From Baylisascaris procyonis (taxonomy: Eukaryota > Nematoda > Chromadorea > Rhabditida > Ascarididae), in the NCBI GenBank assembly GCA_037389465.1, contig JAZARR010000172.1, positions 3,573,501 through 3,637,500 on the forward strand: a DNA stretch of 64,000 bases, given 5' to 3'. Every line of letters begins with the position of its first letter. Position 1 is the stretch's first letter. Shown piece after piece: positions 39,601 through 51,200 of this stretch. The notes beneath the pieces were generated by a model. The model had not been told where the DNA came from, did no database searches, and saw only the letters and a list, made by a program, of their open reading frames with translations. Made by a program: the position numbers and the translations under genes.

Positions 39601-42600
39601 AATTCTATATAGTCATATAGCCGAATTGAATGTTTTATAGGATCACCATGATATTAAATTGCTCACCTGTCTTATGTTGGCTCGTCTAGCGGCTTTATGT
39701 CCTACTCAAGTGCTCCAACGACTTGACAGACTTTGCGAACCGCTTAAGGTTGGTTGTTTTTTTCTTGTGTCTGGGGAGCGAAGCAGCGATAATAGATGCT
39801 CATTATTTTTGATTAATTATCAGATAGGCAGGTAGGATATTTATATAATGTGATGTTTCTTTGAAGATTGGCAAATTTTGAAAGAAAATGAATAGGCGGG
39901 GATAGGGGGGGGGGGGGCTTGGCTGCTACAGTGGTTCGTTGGTTATTTGAATATTGTTGAATAATCGTTGAGATGTTGAAGGTGGATTACTTCATGAGAC
40001 TTAACTCTTTCATTTTATGAAGAGAGGAGAGGTACGAAATTGAGTTTTGCAATGTATATATGGAGGGAAGAGGGAGTGATTGACAGACGGCTGTCTATAT
40101 GTTCTAGGAAAATCTTAAGATGATTTCGTCCTTTAAATATGATTCCTGTGTTCTTTTTTGGATGATATTCAATTTTAATGGTCATTTGCAGACTCAGCTA
40201 CAATCGAAGGCGAAGGCGAATGCGGTAAAACAAGAAAGCGATAAACAAGAGGAGCTTAGGAGAGCGGCTCTACGTGCAGTGCTTGCCCTCCATGTAATTT
40301 TTCGTTGTTTAATTTACATTTTTTGCGATAGTAATTAATTTATAAAATTCTTAAGTCTTGTTTTCATTAATTGTAAGTTTTGTGGTGTTTGATTTCAGCA
40401 GGGAGGAAAGCTTATAAATGATTGTCTTGTGCCACATGTTGTTTATGTACTTAGCATCATTTAAATTCGGAGGATTAGTGAGTTGAATTTACATCGTCGC
40501 CGTACATGATACTAGTAAAAAATGGTTGACGTCGCTCGTAGTTGGGATATAGAATTGGAAAGGAGCCTAACACTTGATGCTATTTAGTGGTAGACTGATA
40601 CTGGAATCAGTGGGTGGAAAATGGAGGTACCTAAACTCGTTGATTATTGGTAAACAGAGGCCGAAGTCTCTTTTCATGCTCTTTAGAAATTCTGGCCGGT
40701 CGATTCGGTTTTCAAGTTTTCTCTCGAAATATACTAAGCTATATATCATTTGATAGAGCTTTCGAACTTGTATTAAAAGGGCTAAGCGGTAGCTCCGTAG
40801 GCCTAACCATTGCCGATAAAAAAGTTCCGAAATCTCCAATACAGTACATTTCTATAGTGCGCGCAAAGTCGTGCTCCTATAGTTTCCTCATTTTGGAAGA
40901 AAACCGCCGGAAACGTACATATTTCTAACCAGCTCATTGAAATCTATCGTTTGGTGTCAAAATCATCGAAATCGGAGACGAAAAATATTTTTTCAAGTTT
41001 TCCCTGTGTTACCCCCTTACGATTGAAAAAATGCGATATTTGGGAATTTTTTTCTCGACTCCTATTTGTCCCAGGGTCGTAGTCCGTATACCATTCGAGA
41101 GGCCTCGATGGGCTGATGACAGAACTTGAGACCGTTTAACACCATATGAAACAGCCGCCGAGAACCAGAACCCCCAAGTTTGCGAAAACCGAGATTTCAG
41201 AAATTCTGACCGGTGGAATCGGTTTCCAACTTTTCTCCCGAAATATAATAAACTATGCATCATTTGACAGAGCTTTTAAAGTTGTATTCGAAGAAGCAAA
41301 CCATAACTGCATAGGCCTCTTCATTGTAGAAAAAAAAAATTCCGAAATCTCCGATACAGTACATTTGTATAGAAATTTCAAATAATCGAATTTTTAAAGT
41401 GTACGAACCTTAAAAAATTAATCTGAGAAGCAAGTATAATTGAAGAATGATGTATAAATGAATGAAAATAAAAGAATCCAGGAAGAGGAGACAAACAGAG
41501 CCTATGTTGATCGCAGGAAGAAGTGACTGTACGAAATTGTTGATGATATATTTTTTATTTCAGTACTAATATTAAAGTTGCTTATCTTTCTTTTTTTATT
41601 AGTTTTGGTGAGCACTACATACTTCTTTCAATGAATATACTCGAAAGAGATCCAAGAAATTTTTTATTTTATGGATGCCTTAGCTTTATTATTTGAAACT
41701 ATTTTATTATATTAAAATATTTTCTCGAAAGCGCTTTCCTCCTTCCTGCAGCTAATGATAAACGCATATCCTTCCTGAAATTTATAAGCGTAGTGATATT
41801 TTGGTTGGAAATGGTGAGCGTTAATGGATTGTGGTGGTGAAATTCAATTTAAAAAGCAGCTAACTAAGACAAGAAAGGAGCAGAAGTAGGGATAATAATG
41901 TAAGGGGAGGCAAGCTACGAGTATTGGAGGAGGATTTAAATGCGTATCAATTAAAATTGATCCAAGATATATGATAACAATTATAGTAAAGATTCCATAA
42001 TTGTAGCATGTACCGGATGCAGAGCGGCAACAGCAGTTTGCTGAGTTATTGACGATGATTCGTTCCTCTCCGGAGCTCAACGCACTTTATCAGGTTAGCT
42101 CATTGCCACACCACTGTTTTACATTTGTTTTTACCGATACTTGAGTGTTTCAACTGGTCACTGATGTAGCTTCGTCACCTTCGGGTCACTTTCTTCTGTT
42201 TTTTTTTTTTTGAGGTAATTTAAGAATTGCTAAGAATAATTTCCTTTCTCGTTTTGACGGTAAGAAAAGCTTTTAGAGGTAAATAGTTGAAATCTTAATA
42301 AAGAAATGTCACGGATACTCCACGTATTCGTGATTCAGTTTAAAGAATAGCTGACTAAGATAAGAAAGGAGCTGGAGTAGGGAGAATGTATGGGTGAGGC
42401 AGGCTACGAGTGTTGGACGAGGAATTAAATATGTATCAGTTAAAGTTCGGTTAAATTTTGAATTAAGGGTAGAATAGCTCAATCTAAAGCAGGACCTGAA
42501 GTAGCGTTGCTTCTGCTTCTTCTCTGTTCGTTAAATAGGTAAGGGAAGTTCTTATCACAGGAGAATATGTGGCAATAGTTTCGTACGATTCTTGTCAATA

Positions 42601-43871
42601 AGGGAGCAATGGTTAGGCCTGCCGAGCTACCGCTCAATTCCTTCAATACAGCTTCAAGAACTCTATCAAACGATATATAGCTTACTATATTTTGAGAGAA
42701 AAGTTGAAAATCGAATTGACCGGCCAGAATTCCTAAAATCTCGATTTTTGCAAATTTGGGGGTTCTGGTTCTCGGCCGTTGCTTCATTTTATAATATACG
42801 GTCTTTTGATTTGTCATCAGCTCACCGAGACTTCTCCAATGGTATATGGATTGCATCCCTGGGACAAACAGGAGCCCAGAAAAAGGTTCCCAAAAATTGC
42901 ATTTTTTCGATCGTAAGGGGGTAGTAACACAGGGAAAATTTCAAAAAATACTTTTTGTCTCCAATTTCGATGACTTTAGTATCATACGATAGCTCTTGGT
43001 CGGCTGATCACGAATATGTGCATCATGTGCTGCTTAACGCAAAAAAAGGGAAACTATAGGTGTGCGAATGTTGTATTTTTATATAAGTGACCTGGAATTT
43101 ATATTTTCGATTCTTCACATTGTTTCGTTCAACACAACTTTCAAGCCTCTATCAAATGATATATAGCTTGTTAAATTTCGAAACAAAAGTTGAAAACCGA
43201 ATCGACCGGCCAGAATTCCTGAAATCTCGATTTTTGCGATTTTGGGGGTTCTCATTCTCGGCCGCTACTTCATGTGGTGTCAAAAGCTCTTCTGATTCGT
43301 CATCAGCTCACCGAGACTTCTCCAACGGTGTATGGGTTGCATCCCTAAGAGGAATAGAAGCCGAGAAAAAAGTTCCCAAAAATTGCATTTTTTCGGTCGT
43401 AAGGGGGTAACACAGGGAAAATTTCAAAAAATATTTTTTGTCTCTAATTTCGATGATTTTGGTATCAGACGATACAATTCGATGAGATGAATGCGAATAT
43501 ATGCATATTCTTTGCGTTCCTTATGTTTCCCGGAAAACATTTGATGGTAAATATCCGTGCGCGAAAACAGTACGTAACTGGGAGAGAGGCAGACACTGGC
43601 TGGTGTACGGCCCTCGCACTGACAGTTGAGCATTCGAGGGTCGACATAGCCGAGTGGTTAGTGCAGCGAGCTGAGGTTGGGGGATGCCCTGGTTTAATGG
43701 CCGTCGTCGTTCCTTTATTGCAGTTTTCCGATTTAAGTTTATTTTCTCTAGATTTTTTGTCAGAAATTGATTAGCTGGGTTCAGGATGTACCGGACGGGG
43801 CTCAGAAGAAGGGTTTGGTCAAGAAATCTGCGGACAATGGATTCATTACTCACGTTGGCCATATTTTTTGA
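24029..43871 (+). CDS. CAND1: CAND1, cullin-RING ligase exchange factor
   Basis: CAND1 binds cullin-RBX1 that lacks NEDD8 and swaps substrate receptors of cullin-RING ubiquitin ligases in cytosol and nucleus. Exons: 24029-24172, 24380-24484, 24968-25139, 25437-25540, 26009-26152, 26595-26753, 27559-27718, 28411-28514, 29712-29882, 30352-30471, 31207-31316, 31767-31911, 32115-32333, 32719-32790, 33452-33631, 34605-34758, 35150-35319, 35652-35911, 36615-36792, 37292-37474, 38094-38300, 38764-38906, 39288-39366, 39641-39748, 40192-40293, 42007-42093, 43764-43871. All phases agree, giving about 1295 residues against about 1230 in human. Visible family sequence: [20 protein letters not shown] at the N terminus, [20 protein letters not shown], an acidic loop near residues 310-350 ending [28 protein letters not shown], and the C-terminal TIP120 region (about 1088-1231) with [20 protein letters not shown]. 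The rest is HEAT-repeat helix. The start was chosen at the first ATG after an in-frame stop. Introns after Q276 (26754) and K643 (32791) begin with GC. The last exon is less certain because that end is poorly conserved. Confidence 0.96.
30600..30676 (+). repeat. (TTTTA)n/(TTTA)n array in CAND1 intron
   Basis: A compound pentanucleotide and tetranucleotide array with two TTCA variants, lying between CAND1 exons 10 and 11. Confidence 0.93.
40640..41399 (-). repeat. Left arm of inverted repeat, two tandem units
   Basis: Read on the minus strand, this segment holds two head-to-tail units of a repeat of about 0.5 kb. The conserved block with GACCGGCCAGAATT-like sequence maps to about 40688-40756 and 41205-41272. 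The same units appear in opposite orientation at 42590-43470. This arm lies in the intron before CAND1 exon 26. Each unit has a long open frame, but the copies differ mostly by amino-acid-changing substitutions and the opposite strand is also open, so I treat it as non-coding repeat. Confidence 0.85.
41851..41956 (+). repeat. Direct repeat, copy 1 (about 105 bp)
   Basis: This segment (core AAGCAGCTAACTAAGACAAG, then GGCAAGCTACGAGTATTGGA) recurs in diverged form at 42341-42446. The two copies bracket CAND1 exon 26. Confidence 0.85.
42341..42446 (+). repeat. Direct repeat, copy 2 (about 105 bp)
   Basis: Diverged partner of 41851-41956 (GCTGACTAAGATAAGAAAGG, then GGCAGGCTACGAGTGTTGGA). It lies in the last CAND1 intron. 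Confidence 0.85.
42590..43470 (+). repeat. Right arm of inverted repeat, two tandem units
   Basis: Two head-to-tail units with a spacing of 483 bases; the conserved block occurs at 42667-42735 and 43150-43218. Both units end near a shared CGTAAGGGGGT...AACACAGGGAAAA segment. It is the inverted partner of 40640-41399 and lies in the last CAND1 intron. Pairing of the two arms would place exon 26 in a loop of about 1.2 kb. Confidence 0.87.
43637..43720 (+). pseudogene. tRNA-like fragment
   Basis: ATAGCCGAGTGGTTAGTGC matches the D-arm and A box of Ser/Leu-type tRNAs, and CCTGGTTTAATGG resembles a decayed B box. The acceptor stem does not close convincingly. It is best read as a tRNA pseudogene or the head of a tRNA-derived SINE in the last CAND1 intron. 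Confidence 0.4.
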
Positions 43872-43885
43872 ATATATGTTTTGGG

Positions 43886-44270
43886 TCATATCTCGGCTCT
43901 ACTTGATCCAGTTTCGATAGGTTTTGAATGGTTGACCTGGCATGATACGAACAAATAAGTGTGCAGTGCAGCGCAAGCTAAGTATGTGCGCACGCCACCG
44001 CCGCATGTGGTGCTACGCGAAGTATCAACTGTCATTGACGATATCTCGGCTTCGAATACACCAATTTTGATAAGGTTTTTGAGTGACTGGCTTCGCGTGA
44101 CGTGGGCGGAGGCATGATTGTTCTTTGCACAGCGCCGAAGACGCGCGAGTCTGTTGTGCAGTGCATCATTTTCTGTCTTCTGCGGGCGCCGAAGGCCTGT
44201 TGTGTAATACCGCGCTCTCGTTGTTGTGCGTGACCACAAGTTATCCGGCATCATATCCCGACCCCTGAGA
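43886..44270. repeat. GC-rich imperfect tandem duplication
   Basis: Two diverged copies begin with ATATCTCGGCT (about 43887 and 44039) and share the order TTGAT-AGGTTTT-GA-TG-CTGGC. The segment is much richer in G+C than its surroundings and starts just after the inferred CAND1 stop. A 122-codon frame on the minus strand (43886-44254) runs through it but resembles no family I know. Confidence 0.6.
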
Positions 44271-44685
44271 GAGGAGTTTTAATCCGTTTTTTGGCAACTT
44301 CACATATAATATGAAGAAAAGTGTTATTCGATGTTGCTTCATATTTAGCACCAGCTAGTTCTCAGACAGAGGGCTTTTGATACAAAGAGCGAGTGAAATT
44401 GTGTTTTTTTTAATATTTGTATAAGAGGCATTAATTTGCAAGGTAAAGGTATATTGCTTTATGAGAGAATCAGGTAAGGCCGCAGGATTTCAAGAAAAGC
44501 ATTTTTTGAAGAGTCTTAATGGGTGCGGATATGGACAAGGAATTCCTTTTTCTTAGAGAAACAACAAAAGATTGCACAATTTCTTTAGGATATTGCTTAT
44601 ATTTCATTTCGAAGTACACTATGTTCTTCTCTTCATAACATCGCAACGATGTACTTATCTCAAGAAAATTGTTTTTCTTTTATTT

Positions 44686-45078
44686 ATCAAACGAAATGCA
44701 ATACACGATTCTCTCGCCGTAGAATCGATTTATTGAAACTAGCTATTTTTAAATTATTCGTTGAATGCAGCAATGTGAGCATCAGAAGCCGTATATTATT
44801 CTTTAGTGTTTTTAAATATTTTCCTCAAATTTTTTTTTTTCATCACTTAAGTCACTTTGCTGATCGTGTTGTTTTTTTCATATTTAGAGTACGGGAAAGA
44901 AATTCATTTGTAAGAATTTCTATAGGTGAATTTTCCATATAGTTGTATATTTTTTGAAGTGAAAATTTTAATTTTTAGAGTGTCGAACGAGATGCAACAC
45001 ATCGTTCATTCACCGCAGAATCGGTCATGGAAACTGATTGACCTCAACACGATTCATTTCAATGCAGAAGTGTGAAGA
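44686..45078 (+). repeat. Diverged direct repeat of about 95 bp
   Basis: The first copy has ACGAAATGCAATACACGATT and CCGTAGAATCG; the second (about 44981-45078) has ACGAGATGCAACACATCGTT and CCGCAGAATCG. Both end near TGCAG..GTG. The copies are about 295 bases apart. Confidence 0.6.
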
Positions 45079-47741
45079 TTAATTGACGCTGATCGGAGAT
45101 TTTGTGAACAACATGTTAGGTTATCGTGGCTATGAAACCCTGTTTATTGAGGCAATTTATTAGAGAGAGGGGTAGGGCTTCTGATGTGCAACCATTTTTG
45201 CCCATTTTGCCGTTTGAAAAAAATGTTAAGGGAGGTTTTTTGCGTTAAGTATTTAAGGGCATAACTGCAAATCACTTGAAGATAGGCTGGTGAAAATATC
45301 ATCATATGTTATTCGTCGTGTTGCGGGTGTTATTGCATATAATGTTTCAACAAATGTTTTAAATATTTTTACAGGCGAATCATTAAAGGATGAAGGCTTA
45401 ATGAGCTCGCAGATCGGGTTGACAGAGAATGAGGGAAAATTGTGTAACGAAAAAATTGTGCTTTATGGGTTTGATATGGTTAAAATGGATGAGTGAAACA
45501 GGTTTTTCTGCAGATCTTTTTTATTGTAAAGGCAGGGTATATGATGTGGTATGCGCTCATTGCGCTGATATCTTTTCATCTCTGTTTTGTGTTTTTGGGT
45601 TTATGGATTTATTTTCTGGAATATAGAGGCCCTAACGTTTCGTGGAAGACGTTTTGAAGGAGCAGGGAATGCATTGAAAATAACTGGATATATTATTGGT
45701 AGACTATTTTTAGGCAGTTTAGTGGAATATACTCACGAAATGTGGAAATGAGCAATGATATGAACTCTAGACAGGTCAGGAAGTTGGAGACGGCGTTTGA
45801 TGTGAAGAGGTGAGGTGCAAGATTGGGAACGAGATTTTGAGTAAAGGAATTGGAGATTAGGAAGGTCAAGAAAATGGTATTATTTTTGAGAGTTACTGAA
45901 CAGTGAGGGTTGATCTTAATGGAGATGTGGAGGGGTGTTGATGTGTTGGACTTGTTTTCTTATTCTTTAAATGGTCTTTTATGAGTTATAAGTGAGTTGG
46001 TCGAAAAAGGAGCGCATGAACGGAATATAAAATATGCAAAATTAAAATGTCATAGAATTGATTTGAGCTTTAGGGCAAAGATAAAATTTCATATTCCTAT
46101 TATACCAGAGATCTAATATAAAAATTTATGCTTTTTTTTAAATCCGATTGGAATTTTATCGTCGGGAATTTTTTTTCCAAAAAATTTTCGCCATTTTTCA
46201 TTGATTTCGTCATTTTGCATTTCGCTTTTCCTCATTTTCAACAATTTGAACGGCAGCGATTTTGAAAATGAGGCATATCAAAGTGGGAATAGGTGTTGGA
46301 TTTTAATAACAGTGAAAAAAAATCGTTTAATTCGCGCTGAAATTATAAATTTTACAAAAGAATATGAAAAAATGCTGGAAAAAAATCTTATTTTATAAGG
46401 AAAAATTCAAAGCTTTGAAAGTTTTTTTTTAACATCGAAACGGATAGATTTATTCAATGCGATAGTGTTTTCATACGAGGCACAGTTTTATCCAGTTATT
46501 TATTGTCTTTTGTTTTAATCAAACGGAAGTGATATTTTGTTCGATGACAATTGTTTCTGCTCGTGTTGAGGCCAATTTCTTTATTTTGTTTCCTTTTTTT
46601 TGTTTTTTTTTCTCTTTTAAAATGTTTTTTTCTTTGTTGATGAAAAATACAAAAGAGGGATTTGTTTTAATGATCGCTCAACGCATATATGAACCACTAA
46701 TAAAACATTTTGATTGATTTTGAATGTCGTCGCTTAGCAAGCGTAATGCTCCGACATCGTTATCGGCAGCCAGTTGTCAATTCGCTGTTCTCGACGATTT
46801 AAATTGACGCTTGTTTCATTGTTTTTATTCTTGCTTAGATGCTTGATTTTAGCTTATTGAAAGATTAATATCTATGATAATTGCAATGATTTGCAATAGG
46901 TGCTTGCAGTGCAAAAGAGTTGACGGAAGAAGGGGAGGAGGAGTAGTTCACAGTCTTGTGAATTTGAGTGAAATCGTTCGATTTCATTAATAATATTGGG
47001 TATACGGCATTTTATAGGTATTCAAATAAAATTTTTGCGAGTTTACTTTCATATATTTCTTTGAGTGATATAATGAGTGTGAAGGTTTTTAATTCATAGG
47101 ACCGTGATCAGCATCGATCTTATGAGTTTCTTCAAATGATTGAATAAATAACAAAAATAATTCATAAATTTGGTGATGAATTTCGGTAGGAATAATGATG
47201 TGGCAATCTTATGGATTCATACGATTTTTTAGTGAAAAGTTTTGAATATCTATTGAATTTGCGTTGTTTGTAAATGAATACCACTCATATGGGTGAAGAA
47301 GCATCTATGGAAGTGTTCATTGTTTGAGGTGTTCGATCGTATAGGTGACTGGCTGGTCGTGATATCTTTTGCGGTCCGTTCTATATTCTCAGAGATTTCG
47401 TTTTATTTAACTCTAAGAAGTATATGGAAATAGAGTCGGCAAATATAGCTGGACGTGAGAAAAGGTTTCCTAAACACTATATGCATCAAAATTGTCGTTT
47501 TTGGGCGTTTTTATTCTCAGAGAAGATAGTGGCAACAATATGTTGGGGGGAAGGGAAAGTGGTTTAATTGAGGGGAAAGGAGGTGGACATATTCATCTAA
47601 TATTTAAATAATATGACTTACTTCCTTTTCAATTTCTATTGAAGGGAAGCAATGAGATTAAATACGATGCACGAGTAACTTTAAGTCCTTATTCTTTAGA
47701 GGCATTCACTTTTTTTTTGTTATCTCACATCCGGTCTGTAT

Positions 47742-47815
47742 ATAAATAAATAAATAAATAAATAAATGGTGTACACATATATATTTCTATTTATTTATTT
47801 ATTTTCTATTTATTT
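47742..47815. repeat. (AAAT)n ... (ATTT)n inverted pair
   Basis: About 26 bases of AAAT units, a 20-base spacer (GTGTACACATATATATTTCT), then ATTT units. The two arrays are complementary, so the transcript could form a long AU hairpin. It lies about 450 bases upstream of the ABHD12 start. Confidence 0.85.
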
Positions 47816-47898
47816 GTGGATTCTAATTTTTTAAATTATTTTCCTACTTGCTATTTCATCCATTATCAATAATATCTAGTAAAAGTTCTGCACATCAA

Positions 47899-47958
47899 AT
47901 GATGATCACTGATAAGTTGATGCGTACAATGATAATCACTGATAAGTTGACGTATACG
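47899..47958 (+). repeat. 30-bp tandem duplication
   Basis: Two adjacent 30-bp copies (47899-47928 and 47929-47958) share ATCACTGATAAGTTGA with few mismatches. They lie upstream of the ABHD12 start and may be promoter sequence. Confidence 0.8.
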
Positions 47959-48249
47959 AGCATTATCGTTGCGTTGATATACCCATTAGTCGTTCGTTTT
48001 ATTATCAGTCGCTCTTCATTGCCGTTTAAAGCACCGAATCGTAAATGCACACACACACGTTGCATTGCAGATGCATTTGTTATTGATGAACGCGTAATAG
48101 AAAATCAAAGATTGCGTCATTTTTCGTGCACAAAATGAGGTGGGGCGTTTTTTTTTCTTCTTTTGCTGTCATTTTCGCTATTAAAATCGATTTTGCGAAT
48201 ATAACTTTTCGAATTTTCAAAATAACGACTCTAAAAAGAGTGAAAATTA

Positions 48250-51200
48250 ATGAGGTAAGTTTTTCATTCAATGCATACATGAACCTGGCAGTCAATCGTT
48301 CACGTAAATGATAAGAATTTATGCTTATTTATGTCGCTTTTTGTAGATAACAACAATAGTCCGGATTTTAGACTTTGAATTGCGAATTTTTTGAATTTTT
48401 TTTAGTACTTCCAAGGGAATTCAACATTGTTCGATATCAATTTGATTTAGTTTGTGAGTATAAATTACAATAAATTGTCTGAATTCTATTGTAATTAACG
48501 CGTAAGAAGGCCCGAATGCAATATGCGATTAAATTCCCATCATAGTTCTTAGTTAACGAGCGATCTTCAACAGTAAGATGCTTGTGGTTTTAATATTGCA
48601 ACAGTGCAGCAGTGCGACACATCAAGTGGTATAGATGCTGTTCAAGATTTATGCAATTTGATGACGTATATACGTGGACATAGGTATTATTTGTGAATTG
48701 ATATACCTCTATACCTGTCTAATAGCATTATATAGGTATTTGTGCGTTGAGATACCTATATACTTATATATCCGTATTGGATTGGGTAAGAAGCACTCGC
48801 TTCTCTAGCGTTGATTTAGGTGTTCCGGAAGTGCAATAACATAGCGCATAATTACTATGAACTTTCCTATAATATTTTAAATTATTTTATGTTGGCAGTT
48901 ATAGCTAAATTGATATCCACTAAAACGGAATTAAAAAAACTACCGACCGATATTAAAGATTTTTTTTTTTAATTTTCAGTTCATTGGGCAAATGGATAGT
49001 GATAGTTCTCACTCCAATTGTTTTCATCTATGGATTTATCCCGTTTCTAATATTTTGCTTTCCGGCATTTATGCATCATATTTTCTTCCTTAATTTTGGT
49101 AAGTTATTTTATTTATTTTTAATTTTTTATTTTGTATTAGTGATATTGTAGGTGGTAATTTAATTATAAATTAATAGTGCATTTACTGTGGCTGTTGTTG
49201 GCGTAAGGTGTAGAGTGACTTGAGTTAGTGCCTCAAGTTGCCATATTTATATCAGTATCGATGAGTCCTGGAGCTGACGAAGGGGACAACTTGAAGGGCG
49301 GAAGGTGGGTTGAAGGGTAGAGATGAGTTTACTGGACTAACATCTTTGAATTATTAAATAGTAGGAAATTCGCTTAATCCCATGTGCTTTTTATAAATAT
49401 ATCATTTGCCCATTGGGTTTCCCGTTTATAGATAGTAGGAAATTAAATTATATAGGAAATACTTTTGAAATATTCATCTTCATCTTTTTTTTTTCTCTTA
49501 CTTCGAGGAAAATCTTTCCTACTTTCATGGTATTTATTGCTATTGTTTTGGATGATATTCTATGATCCATCTTATCGGTATTTTAATTAATAGATCGCAT
49601 TAATTGACAGCTTTTCTCATCTATCTTTGTTTATTGTTTAGCGTCAACTTATTATCTCGAGCTAGTATGTTTGTTTGTTGTTTTTTTTTTTTTATAATAC
49701 GCTTTGCTAATTTTTTTTTCGTTTTTGCAGTGAAAGTGCCGTTCAGAAATTATAACAATTTAAGTTTATATGGTGTTAAATCATTGGGTCGAAATTTTTA
49801 TGTGGAAAGTAGAGATGGCATACATCTTGGATGCTGGTTTGTTAATGTTCTTGTTCTTCCGTTTTTTATTTTTATTTTTATTTATTTATTTTTTGATAGA
49901 ATTTATTTCAATTATTTACTTATTATTCTAATATTGTTATTTTTTGAAAATTGAATAAGTGATTTCTTTTAATAAAGTATAATTTAAATATTATGAATAT
50001 TTCTCTTTATATTATTCTAAAGTAATTCTTGACAGACAACTGAAGAAACGATCGGATCATATCAAATCCAGTCATTGCAGCATATGCATTATATTTGCTT
50101 TTACTTTTTTTTTTTCATTCACAAGTCGAAAGATAAGCGATCAATGAAATATTCAATATCATGCTTGAAGCTGGCTCTTTATAAATTCCGGACTCTTGCT
50201 GTTCATAAATTCTTAAAGATAATTTGCAATCCGGAAAAGCCTATACAGAAGTAGATTTATAAATACGGAAATATATGGTACTTTCCTTGATTAGTGGACC
50301 AACCGGATATTTTTTCGCTTTATTTTATCTTCCACAGTTTAGCAGTTGTTGCTAAGATGACGATAATGACCGCAGTAATGACCAGCGGATATTGGCATCG
50401 AGACTTGATGACCACTGAGTTTTGAGTTTTAAAGTTTTAGTTTTATTATTGAGTATTATAGAGATGAATTTTAATAAAGATTCTAGATTTCTTACTAACC
50501 ACTAAAATTTTCCCCGCCCCTCGTTTTAGGCATATTCTACCATCGTCACTATCATCGATGTTATCAAATATGGAAGTAACCGATGAATCGTTGGAACGCT
50601 CAATGATGACATCAAATTTCCCAATTATTGTCTATTTACATGGGAATTCATTTGATCGGTTGTGTATTTTTTTTTTTAATTACAGATATATTTTTTAGTT
50701 TTTTATTTTTGATAGTTTACTAGTTAGTTTCTTTATTCTATCGAAGTAATTCTTTAATATAATTGAGCATTATTCTGTTGACATCAATATTTCGGCTGAA
50801 TTCATTTGCTTTTTTATTTGTAAAGCAGGTAGATGGCCTGAAAGGTGTTAGGCGAGCAAATGCGTTAAATTCGACTTATTAACTTCCGTTAGCTAACAAC
50901 TTGAAGCAGTGATTAGTAAATCGAAAACTACATAAAATAAGGAGATAAGTTTTCTATATTAAATCGTAATATAACAAAATGGTATTGTTCCTAAGATTAA
51001 AAATGAAATTATGTTATATAACTTCGATGCGTTCCTCTTTTTTCTTTCTTTATTATTTGTTTTTGGATGACCAACCTCCTTTCATCGAGGAAATTATGAA
51101 TAAATAAATAATCTTCTCTCAATAGCGCTAATGGAATGGAAATTTTTTTTATTCATTGCATAAATAATGATTGATCTATAAGGATTATTACAGAGATTTA

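Larger units (their letters stand above)
44271..48249. other. Spacer between CAND1 and ABHD12
   Basis: I see no supported coding exon here. The spacer holds a diverged direct repeat (44686-44785 and 44981-45078), an AAAT/ATTT inverted microsatellite pair (47742-47815) and a 30-bp duplication (47899-47958). The 3'UTR of CAND1 and the promoter and outron of ABHD12 must lie here. I found no AATAAA in the first 400 bases after the CAND1 stop. Confidence 0.55.

Noticed and set aside
40647..43410. Open frames of 80 to 125 codons in the repeat units, on both strands
   Set aside because: The copies differ mainly at amino-acid-changing positions and the opposite strand is equally open, so there is no sign of selection for a protein.
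44649..44942. 97-codon plus-strand frame in the CAND1-ABHD12 spacer
   Set aside because: It runs through one copy of a diverged direct repeat; the other copy is not open and no splice context supports it.
47848..48138. 96-codon frame considered as the ABHD12 N terminus
   Set aside because: It ends in a stop with no donor in the right phase, and it shows no similarity to ABHD12; the short ATGAG exon fits better.
48679..48760. Hairpins considered as a microRNA precursor
   Set aside because: The stem is only nine pairs, far shorter than a pre-miRNA.
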